Shown here one piece after another: positions 35,201 through 40,600 of a DNA stretch of 64,000 nucleotides (its first letter is position 1; the number at the start of each line of letters is the position of its first letter). The position numbers and the translations under genes are program-made. The stretch is from Azospirillum sp. B4 (GTDB lineage: Bacteria > Pseudomonadota > Alphaproteobacteria > Azospirillales > Azospirillaceae), in NCBI RefSeq assembly GCF_000333275.1, contig NZ_BACU01000416.1, forward strand, positions 1 through 64,000, in the 5' to 3' direction. The notes beneath the pieces were generated by a model. The model was not told where the DNA came from and did no database searches. It saw only the letters and a program-made list of their open reading frames with translations.

Positions 35201-36802
35201 CGCCCGGCCGGAGGAAAGCGTGAAGGCGAGGTCGTCCAACGCCATGTCCGGCCGTGCGGCGATGGCGGCCCGGATCGCCGCCGCGCGCTGCCGCAGCGCC
35301 TCGGCCGTCCGGGCCTGAACCATGATGGGAAACGGTCCCGTCGCCCGTGGGCGCGCGCTTCGCGTGGGCGCTTCCTCCACCACGACATGGGCGTTGGTGC
35401 CACTGAAGCCGAAGGAGCTGATGGCGGCACGACGCGGCGCGCCCGGCTTGCGCGGCCAGGCCTCGGTACGGACCGGCACGGTGAACGGGCTGGCGGCCAG
35501 GTCGATCCGTGGATTGGGGCCCGAAAAATTGAGGCTCGGCGCGATCGTTTCGAAATGCAGCTGCAGCAGGACCTTGACCAGACTGGCGATTCCGGCCGCC
35601 GTCAGCGCATGGCCGATGTTGGTCTTGGCCGATCCGATGCGGCAGAAGCCGGTGTCCCCGGTGAAGGCGCGAAACGCCGCCGTCAGGGCGTCGAGTTCGA
35701 TGGGGTCGCCAAGGGGCGTGCCGGTCCCGTGGGCCTCCACATAGCCTATGCCGCGCGGGTCGATGCCGTAGCGGCGATAGAGATCCCTCGCCAGCGCCTC
35801 TTGCGAGGGGCCGTTCGGGGCCGTGATGCCGTTGGTGCGACCGTCCTGGTTCACGGCGCTGCCGCGGATCACGCCCCAGATATGGTCACCGTCCGCCAGG
35901 GCGGCCGCCAGGGGCTTCAGCACGACGGCGGCCGCACTTTCGCCGCAGGCGAAGCCATCGGCCGCCGCGTCGAAGGTGTGACAGGCATCCGAGGGCGACA
36001 GCATGCCGCCCTCCGCCATGGCCTGCAGGAAGGCGGGCGTGTTGATGACGCAGACGCCGCCCGCCAGCGCCACGTCGATCTCGCCCCGTTCCAACGCCTT
36101 GATCGCGAGGTCCAGCGCCACCAGCGAGGACGAGCAGGCGGTATCGACCGCCAGGCTGGGTCCCTTGAGGTTGAGGAAATAGGAGATGCGCGCCGCGAGG
36201 ATGGAGGGCACGTTGCCCATGAGCGCCAGCGGGTTGCTGTCCACCCCGGCCGCCTTCAGCGCGTCGGCATAGTCGCCGGCTCCGGCACCGACATAGACGC
36301 CGCAGCGCAGGCCTGAGGCCCGGTCGCCGGCAAGGCCGGCTTCCTCCAGCGCCAGCCACGCCTGTTCCAGGAACAGGCGCTGCTGCGGGTCCATCAACGC
36401 CGCTTCGGTCGGCGAGATGCGGAAGAAGGCGGCGTCGAACATGTCGGCGTCGGGTATGAAGCCGCCGCGGCGGGCCAATCCGGCGGCCTTGGGATGACGG
36501 TGCGCCGGCATGGGGGCGATCGCGGCGCGGCCGGCGCGCAGCATGTCCCAATAGCTCCAGATGTCCGGCGCGTCGGCGAACCGCCCGGCCAAGCCCACGA
36601 CGGCGATGTCCAGCGGCGTGCCGGTTTCGGATGGGCCGGATCGGGTAGGCCCCGTCTGTCCGCCGCGCAGCAGCAAGGCGGCGTCCGCGGCGGTCAACCG
36701 CCCCTCGGCGACCAGCCGGAACACCTCGCGCCGGCGCGTCTGGTCCGGCGCCGGCGAGGCCGGTCCCTGGGGGGAGGCTTTCAGGGCGGGCTCCATCATC
36801 AT
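17258..36802 (-). CDS. Trans-AT polyketide synthase PKS-B: five modules, beta-branch site, TE and trailing donor-type ACP
   Basis: 6514 aa. Approximate domains: N-terminal docking helices 22-46; KS1 65-470 (Cys ~223), C-MT 690-950 (LEVGAGTGGST ~779), ACP1 (Ser ~1016); KS2 1083-1494, KR 1664-2054 (no LxD, A-type-like), ACP2 (Ser ~2127); KS3 2214-2624 (Cys ~2369), ACPs with Ser ~2892 and ~3008, then two carriers lacking Ser (~3104, ~3227); KS4 3296-3715, DH 3865-4130 (HIVDARPLLP, Gly to Ala), KR 4130-4560 (LAD, B-type-like), C-MT 4680-4930, ACP4 (~4996); KS5 5081-5480 (Cys ~5238 kept, HGTGT replaced by QASGS with Gln ~5374); ER 5690-6006; ACP5 (Ser ~6081); TE 6145-6400 (GYSGGGA, Ser ~6215); final ACP (Ser ~6467). 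GTGAGGCG just before the triple ATG supplies a Shine-Dalgarno that overlaps the SDR stop. The TE marks the end of the line. An inverted repeat interrupts the ER-ACP5 linker. Confidence 0.97.
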   Translation of the reverse strand: MMMEPALKASPQGPASPAPDQTRRREVFRLVAEGRLTAADAALLLRGGQTGPTRSGPSETGTPLDIAVVGLAGRFADAPDIWSYWDMLRAGRAAIAPMPAHRHPKAAGLARRGGFIPDADMFDAAFFRISPTEAALMDPQQRLFLEQAWLALEEAGLAGDRASGLRCGVYVGAGAGDYADALKAAGVDSNPLALMGNVPSILAARISYFLNLKGPSLAVDTACSSSLVALDLAIKALERGEIDVALAGGVCVINTPAFLQAMAEGGMLSPSDACHTFDAAADGFACGESAAAVVLKPLAAALADGDHIWGVIRGSAVNQDGRTNGITAPNGPSQEALARDLYRRYGIDPRGIGYVEAHGTGTPLGDPIELDALTAAFRAFTGDTGFCRIGSAKTNIGHALTAAGIASLVKVLLQLHFETIAPSLNFSGPNPRIDLAASPFTVPVRTEAWPRKPGAPRRAAISSFGFSGTNAHVVVEEAPTRSARPRATGPFPIMVQARTAEALRQRAAAIRAAIAARPDMALDDLAFTLSSGRAALPEGAGFMADSIADALAGLDRIASGAVLRANLPPVQWAGARRIPLPGTPFERGRFRPAMPVATPAADAAIDSAVLHAHGTVFAAAEAWGRAALVDAMRRMGLFDAGRLSFTRAWTQRKLGIAQNRTRLFDALIDILARTGALIADGDLIRLPPNASPPDSTAPKPTQAEAKPFLDLLGAAIAGLPDVLTGRRTAMEVLFPGGSGHLVEAVYRGNPLADHLNTLLADRVADLARARCADRPVVRVLEVGAGTGGSTRAVLARLGPQAEYLFTDVAPAFVSAARRSFAGDGRVTCAVFDLETAVPAEVAAAGPFDIVIAANVLHATRRIDGVLRRLHSVMAPGAALVLNEVTRVQDFATLTFGLTDGWWAFEDDRLPGSPLLSTEGWQAALAAAGFPELSVGGLADDSGQIIQAVLTATRDQAAAALTAPMPAPSKLAPAPRPAATAGSADIDRLLIEAVARVLTMAPADIDRRARFMDYGLDSILGVGLVEKLNAALALDLRPTVVFDHPTVADLGAHLTALLAERQPPAPAVMPEPAPTPGGGGGQDRRIAVIGMAARYAGAPDLEAFRNLLREGRSGVGEVPPSRWRPDPQPDGDLNPFERWGGFVANVEGFDPLALRISGKEAELTDPQHRVFLMEAWHALEDAGYGEGMLDGMRCGVFVGAHGGDYTHRMVQAGIEPQAFAFMGNAASILAARISYMLNLKGPAMAVDTACSSSLVSVHMACRSLLDGECDMALAGGVFVTTTKGFNVAAGTAGMLSRTGRCAAFDASADGFVPGEGAGIVVLKRLDRAMADGDHIDAVIIATGVNQDGRTNGITAPSPQSQAALIRETYRRHDIDPRGIAYVEAHGTGTPLGDPIEVEGLTRAWADWSVPRGVTALGSVKTNIGHAAHAAGIAGLIKAVLAVRDGEIHPSLHFRQENPKLHLRETPFHVPVALERWPSGADIPRRAAVSSFGFSGTNCHVVIEQGPSMDRPDPVPGPHLFLLSAKTETALAHRIANLARWLETAQPRPDDLARTLAEGRTHFERRWAAVADGIGELRRLLAGASESRAEDAARMDLAALASRYRAGETIDMSAIGAGGRRISVPTYPFELSPYWIEVAQPQAPIPVGKSVPVGKPPLPTGESCLMAPRWRPLPHGTPARAVGTLAVAGGTPAVRARLLEEWRAAGGGTIVDAPASDADAVLVLAGAETGKALLDAVRGLLAANGPTIPVLLAHTGAPGDAALVAFGRSIAFIGGRAHVRALEIPALVPEAAPVIVQELALGVAGPRELRLHRGERLQRVLEPASVTSPLVMPTGAHCLVTGGGGVLARALAVRLAQRHAARITLVGRSPANDRVAATIAAIEAAGGCAAYRQADIAEPGDIATVLAEAETRFGPLSTVFHLAGVPGQGVVGDKDWDQMRAVLRPKAAGLAALDEAIGTRPIDLFVSFASLASELGDFGQCDYAVANAYADRFASWREAERQAGRRQGRTLSVDWPLWAEGRQVLSREGAALFSAASGLRPLATDEALDLLDDAIASGEAQIAIFPTGLDKAKAMLTEHPAPHPPLATAAPPATLATDLRPALVEMVAALMKLPADRLPVDVNLADFGFDSISLKDFASRISDRWGVAVSPAVFFAYGTIARLADYLATEGGVRVSPPAPAPMAAPMAPPVAPPGTPAPAVAAVRSPSVAASGDGAIAIIGMAGRFPGSPDVDAFWAHLEAGHDLVTAMPDERVSLAGKRGGAGGYLDNVDRFDHGFFGISLRDAQLMDPQHRLALEATSNAFETAGIDPSGLAGRRVGVFFASQVNEYAALVPFDESVRPQMALGNIASLLPNRISWLYDFRGPSEAVDTACSGSLVALHRAVRALRQGEAELAIAGGVSLMLSPDAEETVKRLGVGSPGGRCRVFDAGADGYVKGEGVAALVLKPLAAALADGDPVLAVIRGSAVGHGGHAQTITAPDAQAQADVIAMALTDAGVPAATLGMIEAHGTGTQLGDPVEIEGLKILFRRLGGGAPESCAIGSVKSNIGHLEPAAGIAGVVKAVQALRHAVIPPTIHYSTRNPLIELSDSPLRIADTPIAWPRAEDGTPRRAGVSSFGFGGAYAHVVLEEARMPTAPAAQTGPLLIVWSAHTADRLPAMARRLAEAARAGEIAPVDFAWTLMTGRAQLPFRAALVLRPGQDLGQRLDAAAAMLAGGGLTTEVFVTGDGTPPVWNDATERLVREWAGEGRFGRIAQLWVAGVTIDWSFLGLSGRRRVALPGMPFEGPRHWFRGRPGGATAPVVAPVQAAPTASPAMPAVATVTEPPAASEPRPPAAPPTAPLTSSFPAVSPAVFSAVSIDPDEALDRIRAMVASLLYVDAHAIDTSTGLADLGLDSILAVELVREINAAFGTRLEAARLYDHPSIEAVTRFVTGTLAGNDTPRPAPQAAVVMPSPVPPLPEIRTGAAVNGAAVTGDDPAILTAVRRIVADALYVEPAALDETVGFGNLGLDSILAVEVVKAINDQFDVGLEAARLYDHPTLAALAAFVASRGTATAQPAPATPAPVTATGGSARASSGDRSETIRTLVAAALGRAPESIDMAAPLAGFSIGPDLAARLLDQLAVATGVRLSPEAVGRCANLEALAALLGGGDTPASARPPVAAPVAMPARSAPDAVIHAKPAALSAAPPAPKAAPPDDPVAAVQAVVADILAVSVDDIDPQASLATLGVDLVQAGEIAYHLNRSHHGGLKARAVLEAGTVRALADNLIAPMDREPPARPAAQPMPAAPVAAVAPVPGADNGVAIIGLACRFPGAPDAASFWRNIATGVCSITEIPAERWAAGTHDGILTDDRQRAAVRWGGFIDDVDRFDPLFFGISPKEAEVMDPQQRLFLEEAWHALEDAGLTREALSGSACGVFVGGGQGDYSHLLPRDGAGLSGQMLLGNTASILAARIAYFLNLKGPSLALDTACSSALVALHYAARSVRDGECTLALAGGVSLTLTPQMHLMTAASGMLAADGRCKTFDDGADGFVTGEGVGIAVLKRLDQAMADGDRIYGVIAGSAVNQDGRTSSITAPSAASQARLIGGLYRSADIDARRIGYVEAHGTGTKLGDPIEISALTEAFTELGAPGPCAIGSVKTNIGHTLASAGAAGLIKAALAMHHRVVPPSLFFTRPNAHIRFEETPFRVQTAPGPWPVAQPLAAISSFGFSGTNAHVVLAPPPARPQSTDQDLDVWPIALSAPSDTALRRWAGALAEGLADADAPSMRDLAHTLARRRTAFKCRHVLWAKDRESLLPMLRALAEGSERPGADRGLVPGLHTAAESFLRGEAPDWKALPRGAVVSLPGYPFERRRFWIETPSPSSPPEPPGGKRHMPLTLHRHDAMIAGHIVDARPLLPGAASVLIAAHQAGYTWAEVSDLAWLAPVEVTGTRRLATQLDETGAFTLTDSASGSPLVRATVRRAQPSGERLAPSSLAASLARRVPADAIYRFLQAAGIAYGPAFQRVESAQVGGDRALVRLRPASPNAGTPPDADAVGHLDAALHALAAFAVADDAAAGLMMPATLDRALIGPATATAVWAFVTLHPPGADQTLAADVVLADEDGAILARLDGLRAAAPATSPRTFVLAPEWTPATASHAVRSVEPLVVLHGPAAAEWARNVVAIATANGRQARTAGLDQPFAESVADAGTILFCGWDGDVPALAGTEEASVAQLLALARFLIAAGRPRTLRVVTRGVQAVGPDDHIEARHAALSGFVRTLAREHPSLQAAIVDLPNAAAEDRATSRRHAELLLAETGTPDNVDIAYRAGQRYTRRFALLDLPASPQERLRRAGTYLIIGGAGGIGRALSLDLARRFGARCAWVGRRAADDDIARALAAVEAAGGAARYHRADAQSAEELAAVVRAVEAEWGPIHGVIHAAIVLADCRVETMDEPTLMAALRPKSRVAAALAVALQGCHLDFLAIFSSSNAFTCNPGQANYAAGCTFLDTWAAAWRQTTGIPTCVIDWGFWGETGIVARDDYRQRAVAAGVDPMSTAEGLDLFRRLLGAEVPQAAVMRFAAAGRAKLEAALERRLSPATEACAADATVARRVLAAPAAPPDGSLRTAALEVEAIEIYARRRLVQALLNNGLLAPGHETVDALARRAGVVPAYRRLFEALLDMAARSGALKYHGGRVEIEVSPAAETPERPAVTRLSAHLTLLEACLDGLTDVMRGRRTYVEVMFPGGSAHMVEAVYRDNPSSDIYNTIMAGIGEAFATGAGGPLRVLEIGAGTGGATVGLVAALDRAGRPFTYTYTDVSPRFLDLGRQLFPGRADLTFAALDIDADPVAQGFAAGSFDLVVASNVLHAGRDLGTCLDHAKRLLKRGGLLLLNEMTAPSDLATLTFGLTDGWWAFADADIRLPHSPLLDRDGWRRAAWRAGFRDTTVGGPGGGQSVVLAVSDGWLPERRSAAPDVAASATPQPSITPATEGKSAVSDWLRGVFATTLKLAPAEIDPAESYDRYGVDSLVAMEIRAQLEKSIGPLATPLLFEGVSIDGFATVLMREKPAEIAALLGDAGGARASAASKPATPDLPADAGGREPGDPEPIAIVGLSGRYPGGADLWSFWDTLSTGRSAIVQVPAERGDWQGAGGGRAGLIDDVAAFDPLFFQISPAEAAAMDPQERLFLEVAWAAIEDAGTTPRRLGGADRRVGVFAGAMRSDYQRLGTLDFAHGGLGLAGSALWSIANRLSFLLDFRGPSLGVDTACSASLVAVWIACEHLRTGRIDAAIAGGAHLILHPQNQVAMGRMGLLSPTGDGRPFAADADGFVEGEGVGAVVLKRLSDAERDGDRVRAIILGGGVGSNGRTGGFMLPNPSAEAELARITLADAGVTASDIDYIEAQASGSPIGDAVEFAALRSAFQDVDGKRPIGSLKGTIGHLSAASGMAQLSKLVLQLEHGRIAPMTAPAVPNAEIDIGSSPFRFASGEPWPARTGHRRTATVSSYGAGGANAMLVLAEAPPHLAGQAAACPAAPCPAAHVMVLSARTSERLRAIADRLAAFIATRPELDPAAVAWTLQAGREAMAYRCAIVAHSLPELLAGIADFLADRPGAWSAGKANGHAPAEPADDAPAQAIATAWTQGAPIAWSRLWRTTPPRPVSLPTYPFERRRCWIEMAAAPIPQPVAVHPLPPPAAPSPVNRGPAKAPDHRPTRRAVSISRPTDLDGGIEITELPLAAPGAGEIEIAVAAFALNFGDLLSLRGLYPNMPPYPFVPGFEVSGHVAAIGEAVTGLAVGDPVVALTGGHGGQADRLVLPASHAVRLPDGYDLTEAAAFPVGWLTARQALDRAGVAPGETVLVTSAGGGVGPFVVQLALAAKARVLATAGSPAKLDALRHLGAEALDYRQEDTTGWVRAMTGGRGVDVVVNLLGGDAVQQGIDLLAPGGRYVEIALAGLMSAGKLDLSRFLDNQSLITVNLGRMLATPTDTQAGLAAMAAAMATGAVRPLIDQVLPFSRIEDAYGRLAHRENVGKVVVTIDDAPLRAERDHEQVTSGMRSHLIASRSRRSKAGGAPTVVPDAELLTRLTGVTAAVLGLDVAEIAPDRPLDELGLTSVSGLEIARRIEGVIGRPVPVTLLWRHRTLGGLSAALTGSVAQEKPAARSPLVTIRATGTTPPLFLVHGAPGEVSWAVDLAQRLGDTIPVHAFEAPGLHGDGPVPDSVEGFAAIYADLLATACPAGPYWLGGYSGGGAIAFAVARILAARGRPAAGLLLLDANTPGNASLAGMDAGLGDGFIHRLAGNWLARRWGRPLLPPTALDGVDDARRLTIVLDHLYAGPQPSAPPPMPREEAARLIAGMDRAARAIGRALGTYQAEPIDPPVRTVLFRCSQGMAPRDNPLDLPGFLTDGDYRAGWEGLVGNAPEEHSIDCDHFSLVLEPHATTLAAAIRAVLAHPVRPGGEATGTRDHVARVMLEEVRRGLPDVPPEEIRADRSMTELGANSIDRVEVILAAMTALGVDVAPRDLAGLPTIDALIDVLHQHVANGGVGG
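17261..17505 (-). other. C-terminal ACP of PKS-B, donor-ACP type, placed after the thioesterase
   Basis: The last ~80 residues of PKS-B form a carrier domain with ELGANSIDRVEVILAAM around the modified Ser (~6467) and LAGLPTIDALIDVL near the end. The GANSIDR(V/A)E pattern is, from memory, that of the donor ACPs of HCS cassettes (AcpK-like), and differs from the GLDSI pattern of the chain-carrying ACPs here. The next four genes are KSdec, HCS, ECH1 and ECH2. A carrier after a TE has no obvious chain-elongation job, so a donor role is inferred. Confidence 0.75.
17570..18370 (-). other. Type I thioesterase domain of PKS-B
   Basis: Alpha/beta-hydrolase domain, about residues 6145-6400. It opens with LFLVHGAPGEVSW, carries the nucleophile elbow GGYSGGGAIAF (Ser ~6215), and has a C-terminal His candidate in CDHFSLVLEP. 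It releases the chain from the preceding ACP by hydrolysis or macrolactonisation; which one cannot be told from sequence. It is the only TE seen in the window and lies between two ACPs rather than at the C-terminus. Confidence 0.9.
18708..18771. repeat. Perfect 16-bp inverted repeat plus a third arm, inside PKS-B coding sequence
   Basis: The arm GAGCGGGATGCGATCA (18708-18723) is followed by a 4-nt loop and its exact reverse complement at 18728-18743. A further copy with 14 of 16 bases the same as the right arm lies at 18756-18771. The element is read in frame as residues ~6011-6032 of PKS-B, in the linker between ER and ACP5, giving a charged Arg/Ser/His-rich stretch unlike the Ala/Pro linkers elsewhere. 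It has the form of a REP-like palindromic element. There is no T-run, so it does not look like a terminator. I noticed no second copy elsewhere in the window. Confidence 0.9.
18785..19735 (-). other. Cis enoylreductase domain (MDR type) of PKS-B terminal module
   Basis: Residues ~5690-6006 are a zinc-independent medium-chain dehydrogenase/quinone-oxidoreductase-like domain. It opens with ISRPTDLDGGIEITELPL, has the NAD(P)H motif VTSAGGGVGPFVVQLA near 5826-5840, and ends in ENVGKVVVTIDD. It is attached to a KS predicted not to elongate and there is no DH or KR in the same module. It therefore probably reduces the enoyl made by the preceding KS4-DH-KR-MT-ACP module after chain transfer. Confidence 0.88.
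27005..28240 (-). other. Four consecutive carrier domains in PKS-B module 3, last two lacking the serine
   Basis: In reading order: carrier a (~28010-28240) with LGLDSILAVELV; carrier b (~27660-27890) with LGLDSILAVEVV, a near copy of a; carrier c (~27365-27573), where the site region reads LAGFSIGPDLAARLL and no DS(I/L) can be aligned; carrier d (~27005-27230), with LATLGVDLVQAGEIA, where Ser is replaced by Leu (residue ~3227). Pro/Ala linkers separate all four. Tandem active ACPs behind a KS with no KR or DH are typical of beta-branch sites. The roles of c and d are unknown; they may be structural or docking remnants. Confidence 0.85.
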
Positions 36803-36806
36803 CGCC

Positions 36807-37613
36807 TCACGGGCTCATCATCATTTCGGCAAGCATGGCGCTGCCGGAGAAGGACTGCCCGCCATCGGCCACCAGTGTCGCCCCGGTCATGAGCGAGGCG
36901 ATCGGCGATGCCAGGAACGCGGTCATCGCGGCGATGTCCTCGACCGTGCCAAAGCGGCCGATCGGCACGTATTCGGCCAGCGCCGCCGCGTCATCGCCCG
37001 TCAGCAACCGGCCCAGCCCCTCGGTGTTGTCGATGGGGCCGGGCAGCACGCTGTTCGCCCGGATTCCGTACTTGCCCCATTCCAGCGCCAGGCCGCGCAT
37101 CAGGCTGTCTATGCCCGCCTTGGCGGCGCCGACATGGGCCTGGAAGGCGAAGGGCATGATGGAGTTGGTCGCGGAGACGAAGACAATGTTGCCGCGCGTC
37201 CGTTTCAATTGGGCGAAGGCGGCGCGCGAGGCGTTGAAGGAGCCCAGCAGGTCGGTCGAGATCACCTTGCGGAAACCTTCAGCGCTCATCTGCTCCGCCG
37301 GGGCCGGGAAATTCGCCGCGGCGCCACAGATCAGGACATCGACCGGGCCGAAGGTGGCTTCGCTCCGGGACAGCGCCGCTTCCAGGTCGGCATGCTCCTG
37401 CACATCACAGCGCACCGCCAACGCCGGCGTTCCTTCGGCCTCAAGCTCACGGCGGCAATTCTCCAGCCGGTCCACGGTGCGGCCGGCCAGCACGACCCGC
37501 GCGCCCAGCGAGCCCAGGCCCCGGGCGATGGCGAAATTGATCGTGCCGCCGCCGCCGGTGACGAACACCGTGCGACCGGCAAACAGGTCGGCCGCGAAAA
37601 ATTGCCTAAGCAT
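36807..37613 (-). CDS. 2,4-dienoyl-CoA-reductase-like short-chain dehydrogenase
   Basis: SDR of 268 aa. The Rossmann motif is FVTGGGGTINFAIARGL, followed by VLAGRTVDRLE, which favours NADPH. The active-site stretch reads AHVGAAKAGIDSL rather than YxxxK, and it is followed by ALEWGKYGIRANSVLPGPID and NTEG. This combination matches the peroxisomal-type 2,4-dienoyl-CoA reductase branch of the SDRs rather than FabG-like ketoreductases. The gene sits between two megasynthase genes, overlapping PKS-C by 8 nt and ending 4 nt before PKS-B, so it is clearly part of the operon. Inferred role: reduction of a conjugated dienoyl (or trienoyl) intermediate on a carrier, possibly after the three consecutive DH-KR modules of PKS-C. 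A post-assembly reductase role is also possible. Confidence 0.88.
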   Translation of the reverse strand: MLRQFFAADLFAGRTVFVTGGGGTINFAIARGLGSLGARVVLAGRTVDRLENCRRELEAEGTPALAVRCDVQEHADLEAALSRSEATFGPVDVLICGAAANFPAPAEQMSAEGFRKVISTDLLGSFNASRAAFAQLKRTRGNIVFVSATNSIMPFAFQAHVGAAKAGIDSLMRGLALEWGKYGIRANSVLPGPIDNTEGLGRLLTGDDAAALAEYVPIGRFGTVEDIAAMTAFLASPIASLMTGATLVADGGQSFSGSAMLAEMMMSP

Positions 37614-40600
37614 CGTCCATCACCTCAAGCGCCAATGCGTCGTCGACGTCGATTTCGCCGGCCTCCAGCTTGGCCAGCAGTTGTTCCAGGGTCGTGCCGC
37701 CTCGTTCGGGCGTCCGCGGCACGGCCGCCGCCTTCTTGGCCTCGCTGGCGAGGAAGTGGGCTTCCGCGTTGACCGGCGCCGCTTGGCGTCGCGCGTCGAT
37801 CCGTTCCCGCAGGCGGCGTGTCCGGCCCTTGGTCTCGGCCACCCGGCGTTCCACGGCCGTATCTCCGGCTTCGCCGGCTTTGGACGCGGGATCGGTGAAT
37901 TCCATCTCGATGAAGCGGGCGAGGTCGCGCACGGTGGCGAAGTTGAACAGCGACGTCGTCTTCAGATTGATGCCAAACCGAAGGTTGATGCTGCGTACCA
38001 GCTCGACACTGATGATGGAGTCCGCGCCGTAGTCGGCGAAGCTGCCATCGGGCTCGACCTCGTCCGGGGTGAGGTGCAGCGCCGCTGCCACGACCTCCAG
38101 CAAGGCAGCCTCCACCGTCCCGGTACGGGGTGCGGAGGGGGACTCCGGCTTCCGGGTGGCCTGTTCCTGGCTGCCGGCGGACGGTGCCCGGTCACCCAGG
38201 GGGGCGCGGGCCAGCATGACGCTCTCGACCGTCTCGGCGCCGGACAGGCCGGAGGCCCGGGGATCGCGGAAGCGCGCCGCCTTGAGGGCGGTCGCCCACC
38301 CATCACGGGACAGCAGCGGACCGCCGGGCAGGCGGAGCGCCGGATCGTCAAAGCCCCACCAATCGGCGGTCAGGCCGAAGGTAAGGGTGTTGAAATCATG
38401 GGCGGAGGTCGCCTCCTTCAGCACCAGCAGGCCGTCCGGCTTCAGCATCCGCCCGATATGGCCGAGCGTCTCCGTCACCCGTGCCGTGGCGTGGACGACA
38501 TTGGCGGCCAGCACCACGTCGATCGATCCGTCCGCGACGCCTTGCGGGGCGGCAGGGCGGCTGACATCCAGCAGCTTGGTCTCAAACCCTGGTTCAGCCG
38601 CGAAGCGCCGCCGGGCCGCCACAAGGAAACTCGGCCCGATATCGGTGAAGACGTACTGGACCCGCCCCCCCAAGGGCCGCAGGGCGGCGAGCACGAAGGC
38701 GCTGGTCGCCCCCGTCCCCGCGCCGATCTCCAACACCCGTACGGTGGCGGTGTGATCCCGGTCCAGGCGCCGGCGCACCTCGGCGGCGACCGCCTCGGCC
38801 GCCAGGCCCTGCAACCAGTCGATCAGGCGATTGCCCCGGTAAATCGCGCTGACCAGGCGGTCGGACCCGTCGGGGAACAGCAGCGACGCGGCCTTGACCC
38901 GCCCGCCCACGACATCCGGTAGACCAGGCACCGTCTGGTCGAGCAGGGCCACATAGGGGGTCGCCTCGGCGCCACTGGCCAGCAACTCCCGACGCAGCGT
39001 CTCGGCCGGCTGGGATGGCGCGGCCGCGACGATGGTTCGCACGGCTTCCGCCAACCGGGCCATGGCCGGCCCCTCGGGCTCGGGCAGCGGGGTCCGGGCG
39101 AGGGTTTCGGCCAGGAGCGCCCGACCATAGACATCGACGGCCGCGAACCGGCCCGGGTCCAGATCGGCCGGCGGCGGTACCGCCGCGATGAACGCGTCCA
39201 AGGCGGCCGCCGCCGTCGCGGTCGGCGCCGGGTCACTGGCCGTCCCTCCGCCCACGGCATCGACACCCAGCGGCGCCAGCAGGTCTTCACGCAGCTTCAG
39301 CGCCAGCACATGGCGGTCCGCGCCGGCCAAGATGGCGGAGAGCGCGGCGAAGCCCTCCTGGTTCCTGATGGGCCAAACGCCGAATCGGCGCATCGCGGCC
39401 AGGCTCGCAGGGTCGGCCATGCGTCCCGCTTCACCCCACAGGCCCCAGTCGATCACGCGCGCCTTGCCGCCGCTATGGGCCAGAACCAGGGCATCCAGGA
39501 AGGCGCAGGCGGCCGCATAGGCGGACTGGCCGCGATTGGCGGTGTAGGCGTTGCTGGATGAAAACGCGCAGACGAACCCGACATCGCAGTCCGTCAAGGC
39601 GGCCAGCAGATTGATCGCCCCCACCCCTTTCGCATCGACGACGGCGCGGAAATCAGCCTCCACAAGGTCGGCGATGCCCTGGTCGTGCATGACAAGGGCG
39701 GTATGGAAGACGCCGTCCAGGCGCCGGTCCACCCCGGCGGCCTCGCTCACGGCGCGGGTGAGTGCCGCGGGCTCTGTCAGGCTGGCCGCGCGATGGAGGA
39801 TGCGGCCAGCCGTCAGTCCCTCGAGGCCCGACGCCTCTTCCGCCGACAGGGGCCGGCGGCCCAGCAGCCAGACCGTGGCGTCATACTGCTCCGCCAGGTG
39901 CCGGGCCAGCGCCCGGCCGATGCCCCCGGCGCCGGCGATCAGATAGCGGCCACCGTTGCGGAAGGCCGCGGGCGTCGATGCCGGGGGTGTCGATATTTGA
40001 GCCAGCGTTGCCGCGGCCGGTTCCAGTCGCTTGGCGAACCACACGCCATCGCGCCAGGCCAATTCGGCATCGGCGGGCGCTTCGGCATCGCCCAGGGCCG
40101 CGGCGACATCCGGGGTGGCGCCGCCGAGATCGATGAGCCGCACGGCCAGCTCGGGCAGGTCGCGCCCGGCGGCCTTGGCCAGGGCCGTCACCGCCGCCGC
40201 TTCGGGCGACACGCTGTCCCCATCCGCAACCGCCTGGCCATGCCGGGTGACGACCCGCAAGGGGATGCCGGTGCCGGCCAGGGCCTTGACCAGCCGCAGC
40301 AGGGCGATGGTTCCGGTCTGGCGTTGGCGCTCGTGGGTGGTGGCATCGGGAGGGGTGGTTGGCGGACACCAGCCGCCAAGGAAGATGACCCGGTCGATCC
40401 GCTCCGGCGCACTGGCCAGACGGTGGCGGAAATCCTCGATCGCTGGGGCCTGGCCGCCGCGCATGATCATCAGCGCCGCTCCCGCCCCGGTGGCCAACGC
40501 CTGGCCGAAACCGCCATCGTCCTCGTGCCCGACCACCAGCATGGCCCCGTCGGCGTACTCGACGGTCCGGGCTGGAACCTGGCGCCAGACGGGGCGCAGG

